From the NCBI RefSeq assembly GCF_932526225.1, contig NC_064035.1, forward strand, positions 10,279,296 to 10,343,295: a stretch of DNA of 64,000 nucleotides. Reading direction: 5' to 3'. Shown here one piece after another: positions 56,601-64,000 of the stretch. Position 1 is the stretch's first letter. Each line of letters starts with the position of its first letter. The DNA is from Nematostella vectensis. Lineage: Eukaryota; Cnidaria; Anthozoa; Actiniaria; Edwardsiidae. A model generated the notes under the pieces. The model did no database searches and was not told where the DNA came from. It saw only the letters and a list, made by a program, of their open reading frames with translations. Made by a program: the position numbers and the translations under genes.

Positions 56601-59600
56601 GTCAACTGATTGGTTGATACTTAGCTTTATTGTCGGTAACATAGAATACAAGATCCGTCAGCCAATTAAAACGGGCATTGTTTTTTAATGCTAACTCTAA
56701 GGGTTAAAAATGCCTTCGACCACACACAATGTGCTATCTCAAAAAAAAACCAACGCCTTTAGTGCGATCCCTTAGGGTCGAGCACCCCCGTCTGTTTTTC
56801 TCGTCCCCCCCCCCCCCCCCCGGTAATGGAGTCAATTCTATTACATTGCTTGGATGCGCTTTTGAAGGTCGTCTATGCCTTGGATGAATCCATGAGTATC
56901 CGGTCTGGAGATGTCTAGTTTGCATTTTTGACGTTTTGGAGTTGTTATAATACATTGATTGTATAAATACATTGCATTCTATGTGATCTCGTCTCTATTG
57001 GTTCTCACAAATACTATGCTCAAGAAAATTTCTCTTCTTTTACGATGCGAAAACTATTACAAGCCACCACTCACCAGTGTGCACTTGTGATACAGGCCAA
57101 AGCACACGTAAGGACAAGCGGATAAAGATACACCCTCCTATCTTCCAACGATCGCTTGCCCTAGCTAAGCGCCTGAACAGATTACATTCTGCCATGAACA
57201 AAAAACAAGTTGTAATGGGACGGGCGCTTGTCCCAGTCTTGAATTTGAATATCAATCAGAATCGTTCTTTGTGTGCATATCAAACATATTCCCCACGGAT
57301 AGTGTCCTTCGTATGTATTGCCTTATATGGGCATAGATGCCCATATTTAGAAGAGCTAAACTTTTCCCGCTCCCTGATCTCCAGAAAACATGGTGAAAAA
57401 TACTCATTCCTGTTAATTTGAGACTCGCGGCAAAAATTATTAAGCAAAACTTGCTCGCTTGGTCAAATCTTTTTCTTGCTAATCCTATAAACTTCTTAGA
57501 CCCAGGCCTCCAAGTGATTGACCGAGCGGGTTTTAAGGTCACCAAAATATTGATATGCGACAGACCCACAACGAGAATTCTACTAGTTACTGGGCCAGAG
57601 ACCGTTAAGACAATAGACACGCTGTCAATCAAATTAACACACTTTCTTTCAAATTGACGCACTGAATTTTGCAGTAATTGGCGCGCTTTTATAATAATTG
57701 ATGCACTTTATTGTAATTAATGAAATTGAGACCCTGGTTATACACTTGACGTGCTTGTTATAAAATTATTGCCTTTTGTAACAAGACTGGAATAGTACTG
57801 GAACGAAATTTAAGATAATTGACGCACTTTGTAATAAAATTGACAAACTTTGTGTAGTCCCCTTCGCAGTACTTGGCACACTTTCTTGTGAAATTGTTGA
57901 ACATAACCAAAGCAAAAGAACTTGACAAAAGAAATATGACACACTTTAAGAAATATAATTAGACTCTTTGAAATTTCCTTGTTAGCGATAACAATAGTAT
58001 AATCAAGGGCACTCATCGACCATTTTCGGTCAAATATCTGTTCGGAAGCAAGGTCACCTACGGATTTCGGGGTCGGCCTAGAAATGTCTACTTTTTTCGG
58101 CATTTGTATTTCTAGATCACCTATGTTTCTCGGGAAGAGAGCTGGATCACCTATGTTTTTCGGAGTTGCTTTTGTTACCACCATCACCATTTTCGGGAGA
58201 TTTTTACGTCCGACATGCTTTAAAAAAGGAACCATAGTATTTTCGGGAGCGAGTATACAAGGGGCATTACCTAGAAATTTCTCTTAAGGATCTTAGAATC
58301 GCTAGGAGTTTCGGATGCCTCGGGACTGAGTAACTAGATTTTTCGGATGGCTTTTATTTCGCCTAGCAAATCCGAACAGATAAAAAATATCTAGAAAAGC
58401 TCTATATTGTATTAAAATGACTGCAAACGAATACAAACGGTATCTTAACTCATTTTAGGTCGGTTGTGAAATTTTCGTCGTTGGGTGCCCTATAGCAGAA
58501 TATTATTATGACTGCTACTTTTACTTTAACTTGAGCAAGAATTGATAAAGGTGGTTCTTGAATGTGGTTCTTATACACACAAGATTTTATCATACTCAAC
58601 AAAAGCTTAATTTTCTTCCCAACTAGAATTGCCCGGTAATTGAGCAATATATTTGTTTCTTGAGTGTCAAACGTGACACTTTTTCCTTCTCTGTCGTGAG
58701 CCTGTACCCTATGTATCGGAATTACTTGCATACCTTTGCTACTGGCTCTTCCGGCCACAAGTAATCCCTCTCTAGATAAAAGTAACATTTCCCAAAGAAA
58801 CATAATTAATTAATGTCATTAAACAATCTACGAGGATGATCATTGGCTTGTTATTAGAGGATGCGCGTCCAGATAGCACTAATCTCATCACAGTCAGATC
58901 TGTGCCGTCGCTGAATGAGAAGTTCTATCATTTGGTGTGCCTGCGGTTGGTATCGGTGGGAAAACGCAGCAATAACAAGCGGTCTTTACTGGCCGCAATA
59001 ACGCAACGGAAAAAGAGGCAGAATTTCGAGTAGTGAAGCTATATCCGTCTTTGAATCACAGCTGTATATGCTTAAATATGTCTTTTGAGGGCTATAACGG
59101 AACACGCAAGTTATTTATATGTAATGGATTTAAATAAATAAAATTCTCAGACTGTTCTCATTTTTTAGGCATGTGCGCAGCCGGTGTTCTCAGCGAGTTA
59201 TCAGCGTACATCAGCCACACGACTCAATTTGACTCTTTGAAGAATAGTTCAACCTCCGACAACAAGATCATTCACAAATGGCTTACCAGCTTCTACAGAT
59301 AACGTCCCAATTACTCCCGGGGGTGTTGACCCAGAGTTGCTGTGGAACCGAATAATGAAAACATAACATGACCTGATGCTTTCGCGCCTTTCATTGAAGC
59401 TTATCAGGGTCGAGTGCTTGGGTTAGGACATTTCTGCTGTCTCGTTTTGGTAGACGTAAAAGAGTAATTTTTGTAGACGTAAGAGTACATCGTGTGAAAA
59501 GCTACAAGTTCCAGTGTATATTTTATTAATGGACACCCTCAAGTGTATGAACATGCGTTACGTTTTATTTTAATCTTATAACTTAGTCAGATATATCAAG

Positions 59601-59726
59601 GTGAATGGCGTTGGTGTATGGCTTGGTCCACCTGGTCTTCCTCAGTGCAGCCGTTCTGGACTCGTCACGCTAAGCGGCGCTTGAGCCCCAGCTGCGAGAG
59701 AGACTATGGTCGACCCCGACCACCCA
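53687..59726. other. No gene supported
   Basis: Upstream side of the SLC46-like gene. Short open frames here show no family motif and no splice-phase partner. Visible features are poly(C) tracts at 54077-54095 (19) and 56805-56821 (17), plus AT-rich spacer. A 5'-UTR exon of the SLC46-like gene may be present but cannot be placed. Confidence 0.6.
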
Positions 59727-60038
59727 TTAAAAAAAGCAGATAATATTTAAAGGGGCTGTGTAAGAGGTTTTTGGGGGCCACGCACTCCGCAGCATTAGGA
59801 AGCGGTGAGCTAGCTTGAGAAATCCCAAGTAAGCCTGTAGTTTCCTTGGATATGCGCCTGATATCAGAGCTTTTAGCATAGCGCAGAAAAAACTTCCAAT
59901 CAATGCGCCAGCTATATGCGCAACTACTGACACGCTGAGGTTTAAGGTCTCTTGGAAACACCATGGAAGAACAGTGCACGAGGCTGGCGCAGTTCCCAGT
60001 AAATCTATCGCACGAAGGCGATTTTCCTCATCACGCAA
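59727..60038 (-). pseudogene. Orphan rhomboid-like fragment
   Basis: The minus-strand frame contains NLSVSVVAHIAGALIGSFF (coding 59895-59933 for VSVVAHIAGALIG). This matches the rhomboid intramembrane protease segment around the catalytic histidine (consensus VSxxAHxxGxxxG). I find no GxSG serine segment or other rhomboid exon on either side, and the frame after GALIG does not look like a rhomboid. It may be a decayed copy, one exon of a gene with distant exons, or chance. Confidence 0.25.
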
Positions 60039-63000
60039 TAACTACGATAGCCAATTTTACACATCACAGCTCGATACAAAAGAACCTGAGATACTAATCA
60101 TATATGCTCCCCAAAATAAAATTGACCTTTTATGTCAAGGCCGGCAACACGCAAAATGAGGGAATCAGAACTAAAGCGACCACGATACGCTTTTAAAGTT
60201 ACGGCTACTGCCTGCCTCGCGTATGCCCCGAGGTGTCTTACTTAGATCCTGCACTCTTGTGATCTCCCTAAGATCTTTCCGATAAGTCTATTAGACGAAG
60301 TCGTGGTGATTGTGACCAGAAAAAAACACCGGAAATCAGCGTTACTTTTGCTCAAAACAGTCGTCGATCCTGATTGGTCCCAACACAATACGAGGAGCAA
60401 ATTCAATTACGACTATTAATTACACCAGCCCTCAGCCAATTACTGTCAATTGAGGGCTAGAGTAGCTGAGATTATGCATCACACAAGAAAAGTCCTGTAG
60501 GAAGACAGCATAGTGACCCTTCAGCGCGCACCACATCGTCCGCCTTCCTGATCGGGACGATATTGGAAATTCCCTTTTCACGTGCACTTGAAGAACTGCT
60601 CAGAGAGTCAGGGGGAGTGTGTTCCATGTATCACTGATTGATCGATATATGTCGGCTTAAAGAAGGCTTATTAGACAGTGCGTAGACGTCGCAAAGGCTC
60701 GCGTTATCTACAAGGACTTGGGTCTAAACTTTCAAGGGAGCACTGTCGTTAATTTGTTAGCAACGACATCAACTGCGTATTGACGAGAGGGTGAAGTATT
60801 CGCCCGTCTCATTCGCCCGTCTTGAGCCAAATTTGTACCAGAAGTTCACCCTCAAACCTTAAGGTATGTTTAATTCTAATTCGTAGTGGGTATTTCTGCG
60901 GTAGAGATGTCAGTTCACATTGACCATGGGATTTTCACTCGAGACGCTGAGGGATCTCTATTACAAGGCAGCAAATTAGAGCCAACTTCTCTGATTAACC
61001 TGATAACAAGCGTGTGATAGGGCCGCATTTAGTGCTCGATGGTTGCCTTCCCTCACCATAACTAGGTGTTTAAACAGCGCAATCAGGAATAAGTTGTCTT
61101 TACGTGATTACCAAACTTAATCATTCCATTAACTTGAACGTTAAACCTTACTCTAGGGAGGTTTTTTAGGAACGAGTGTAGTTGTATGATCCCGCTCCAT
61201 TTCGTTGTGTACTTTTTACACTAGTTTGTTAAACCGATCGGTCATTGTTGTTTGCTTTAGCAATCAAGACCTTTGCTTTTTCATTCATTGTGCGCCCCAG
61301 CAACTTCCTGTTGGATCATTTAGTGTCAAAACTAGCTACTCTACTTGGTCTGATAATGCTACATTTGCTGGCACATTGTATGAATGAAATTGCCTGAATA
61401 GTTTGGCACGAGAGCGACACTTGAAGATATGTTATTCAATCATTTGCGCAAATGACATCGAGAAGAATCGTGTACGATTGCCAGCGATGCTACGGCAAAC
61501 CCTAGTAAACTATGGATCCTGCTGTGTTGTTCTGCTCACGCGGTGATACGCGAGGCCCGTTTTGTCACCAGCTAAACAAACTACGAAACCTTAAAACGCG
61601 TTTTCAGTTAGCTATAAAAAATCATATCGTACTTTCACGGACTTATTTACTTATTAACGTGTTCCATTTGTATGTATATGAATGTTTCATTTTGTAACCG
61701 AAATAGCAGCCATCGTATTGCGATAAATGTCAGAATGGAACGATTTTACTGTCATCGTTCCAAAGTCTTGGCCTCGCATTTCAAGATAAATTGTGAGGAA
61801 AACTTACACGGCATGTCAGCTGGATTCAAAGGTTAGCCGTTTCCGATAGCAACTTTCTACATCACGCCAAAACTATATGGCTAATACCGACAATTTGCAG
61901 CTTTTCATTTACAGAAGTGTATATAGATTCAATAAGTGTTCTCACTCTTAGTAGGAAAAACAAGAGAAGACAGAAATTAATTCAAGTATCAAGACGTGTG
62001 CCTTAGATAGGGTGCGATAAGAGACGCGGTTGATGACCGATGCCGGTCGCGCTCTCTGCGGGAGACGGGTAAGGTATGCCTACGAGGTTAAGGTTTATCA
62101 GAAAACTCCCATCCGCTCCGCTTCTGTACAAGTAACGTGATTGAATTTCCACCAGCTACACTGCTGTATTGCCGGATCGGTTTAAACCACAAATACCGAT
62201 TGACAGAAGGAAAACTAGCGCAAAAGTCAGTGCGACATTTTTTACATATTTGGCTGTTATTCTACACTGCTTTTATTTTGTCTTCATTGACTCTTTTGCC
62301 TCTTATGAAACGTGAGATGTCAGACAAGGTGTGCAGCCAAACACAATATTGATTTTAGGCTGCTAAGGTATATTCAGCTCTTGTTAATTGACCACACAAA
62401 ATTGGCAGATTGAGATATTCTATTTGACAAAGCAACTGGGTTAAAAACACTGCGTTTGTGCATGTCTGATTAGCCCTTTTGATTGACTATAAACTAGATT
62501 CAATCAGCTTGGAGACTGCCCTTAATCGTTGCAAGTAGCGAGCCAAAGTGAGAGTCACACCATCACATTTATCCTCGCTATGTGACGAAAACATCACAGA
62601 TGTGACGGGCTCGATGAACGATTTATTCTCACCACAATTTTCATTTTTGTCACGTCGGGGAAAACTTTTAACAGTTTTAAAGAAAAACTAGTCAAAACCA
62701 ATAATACAAAGCAGCATTTGTGAGGTATCTCCTCTTCTCTGCATGAGAAAAAAAAGATAATTCCCTAAATCGCTATATATGATGACTTTACTTGCATTTT
62801 TAGATTACTAGTGAGAAAAGTTATCATAGTTATCACGAAATCGATGCCATACTGAGATAAAGTTGAATATCTTGTAGAAGTCTGAAAAGCAATAGTTAGC
62901 GCTTATATCTTTCCGCTATTTTTAGTTTGCCATTGACTCGGATTTCTAGATTGTGTACCCATAGGTCGTCGTGATAAGAGGCGCAATGCATCTTGGTAAA

Positions 63001-64000
63001 TAGTCTCCCACCACGCTACTGCTAAAGATACTTTTTCTTGATATATTCCATTATTAGGCTATCAGCATTGAAAATATTCAATGTATATTCAGTCAATATA
63101 TTCAGGAAAATTCAAGAATAGTATCATATGCAGCAAAAATAGACATCCAACTGCATGTGATGTAACGACTTAGAATCAAAAAGCCCAAACTGTCGTGATC
63201 TCGTACCAGAACAATGAATACAATACACCAAAAACTGGAATTCGACTCTGCCAAATTTTCGTATTTAATAAGACTTGTTCAGGGCAGACTGCTCTGAAGA
63301 AGTCTTATTAAAGACGAAAATTTGGCAGAGTCGAATTCCAGTTTTTGGTGTATTGATGTATCACATTTCCTATTACGGGATTTGTTGGGGGCATTAACGA
63401 CCAGAAAAGGAACATGGAAAAATGCGCGTTTTTGAGAAAAAATAGCACTGCCCTACAGGCTCATTGCCGGGAAACAAGAACGTTCGGCATGGATTTAAGG
63501 TTATCTTGGGTCAAGGCAGCTTGCTAACTCTAAGTTTTACTTCAAGGGCGTCTGTGTACTTACACCCCATTAACCTGTAGCGGGAAAAGTGTGTAAAAGA
63601 TCCCCAGACGCTGTGCACGACAGATCTAATAGTTGTTTTGTTGTTGTTATTGTTGTTGTTGTTTTTTTTTTTGGTTTTCTCTATCCAAAGGCACTTTTGC
63701 TGCTATGTGTACGTTTGCGTTCTGCTGTGAATAACATTCTAGATAATAACAAATCGATTATACGTCTGTGAAATTAATTGAAAACAATATGTATTTGGAC
63801 ATGCTTATTCCGACATTAAAGGGGAAACAGCCTGGAGAACCCCCTGTACGCAAACCCTGGGACCTATATCATCGAACAGTCTTGTCGCTCTTCCTTGGGC
63901 CTCGGTATCCTGCTGGCAGAACTTTCTTCCTGTGTGTTTCTAACAGTTCACTTATCCGTGTCGCGTCTCTGTTTTTTCGTGTTCTCGTTTGTTTGGTTTA
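60039..64000. other. No gene supported
   Basis: AT-rich sequence with only short, unmatched open frames. Apart from the inverted-repeat element at 63221-63355 and a (TTG)n-rich poly-T stretch near 63630-63675 nothing is recognisable. Confidence 0.6.
63221..63355. repeat. 135-bp near-perfect hairpin element
   Basis: Ends CAATACACC and GGTGTATTG; arms of about 57 bp (CCAAAAACTGGAATTCGACT and its complement) differ at one base, and the centre (TTCAGGGCAGACTGCTCTGA) also folds. No target-site duplication is evident. The right arm contains CTGAAGA (63294-63300), a GTCTT/AAGAC stem and GAAA (63316-63319), reminiscent of a hammerhead ribozyme core. Confidence 0.88.

Noticed and set aside
57252-57662. 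136-residue minus-strand frame
   Set aside because: No recognisable domain, no splice-phase partner, and an opposing open frame of similar length; probably chance.
58450-58803. 117-residue minus-strand frame
   Set aside because: No family resemblance that I can recognise and no splice-phase partner; left unannotated.

Overview
This is an animal nuclear genome window. Genes are split into short exons with GT/AG introns, and several encode metazoan extracellular modules (semaphorin, thrombospondin type 1, PAN/apple, EGF, Link, C-type lectin). Protein divergence from vertebrates, small to medium introns, AT-rich spacers and many poly(C)/poly(G) tracts fit an anthozoan cnidarian such as a sea anemone. 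The species call is inference.

Layout: (1) 415-10139, plus strand: the 3' part (16 coding exons, 579 residues) of VPS16, the core subunit of the HOPS/CORVET endolysosomal tethering complexes. (2) 12775-27372, minus strand: a complete class 5 type semaphorin (24 coding exons, 980 residues: signal peptide, Sema, PSI, five thrombospondin-type repeats, membrane span, short tail). It lies tail-to-tail with VPS16. (3) 31578-32474, plus: an intronless JmjC/cupin-8 2-oxoglutarate oxygenase, 298 residues. (4) 33133-43998, minus: a six-exon secreted protein of 387 residues with the order signal peptide, PAN/apple, EGF, Link, C-type-lectin-like. One of its introns holds a 5.5 kb, 29-bp satellite. (5) 45768-49137, plus: a four-exon membrane-anchored prolyl-4-hydroxylase-like enzyme, 410 residues. 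(6) 49474-53686, minus: a six-exon SLC46-type transporter of the major facilitator superfamily, 494 residues. (7) 53687-64000: no gene that I can support, only a rhomboid-like orphan fragment, homopolymer tracts and a long hairpin element. The genes are not functionally linked as far as I can see. Exon models were built by hand from splice consensus, reading-frame phase and protein-family similarity; every internal phase closes.

The most unusual feature is structural. In VPS16 and the semaphorin, tandem repeats repeatedly sit exactly on splice junctions. Six arrays contain the end or start of the adjoining exon plus its splice site, copied from 2-3 up to about 69 times into the intron. Two more repeat the sequence just inside an acceptor, one of them carrying branch-point-like TACTAAC. 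The extreme case (5746-7556) is a run of about 69 complete 3' splice-site modules ending at the real exon. VPS16 also carries a textbook-looking U12-type AT-AC intron (706-1321) and one exon whose donor appears lost in a run of ten G.
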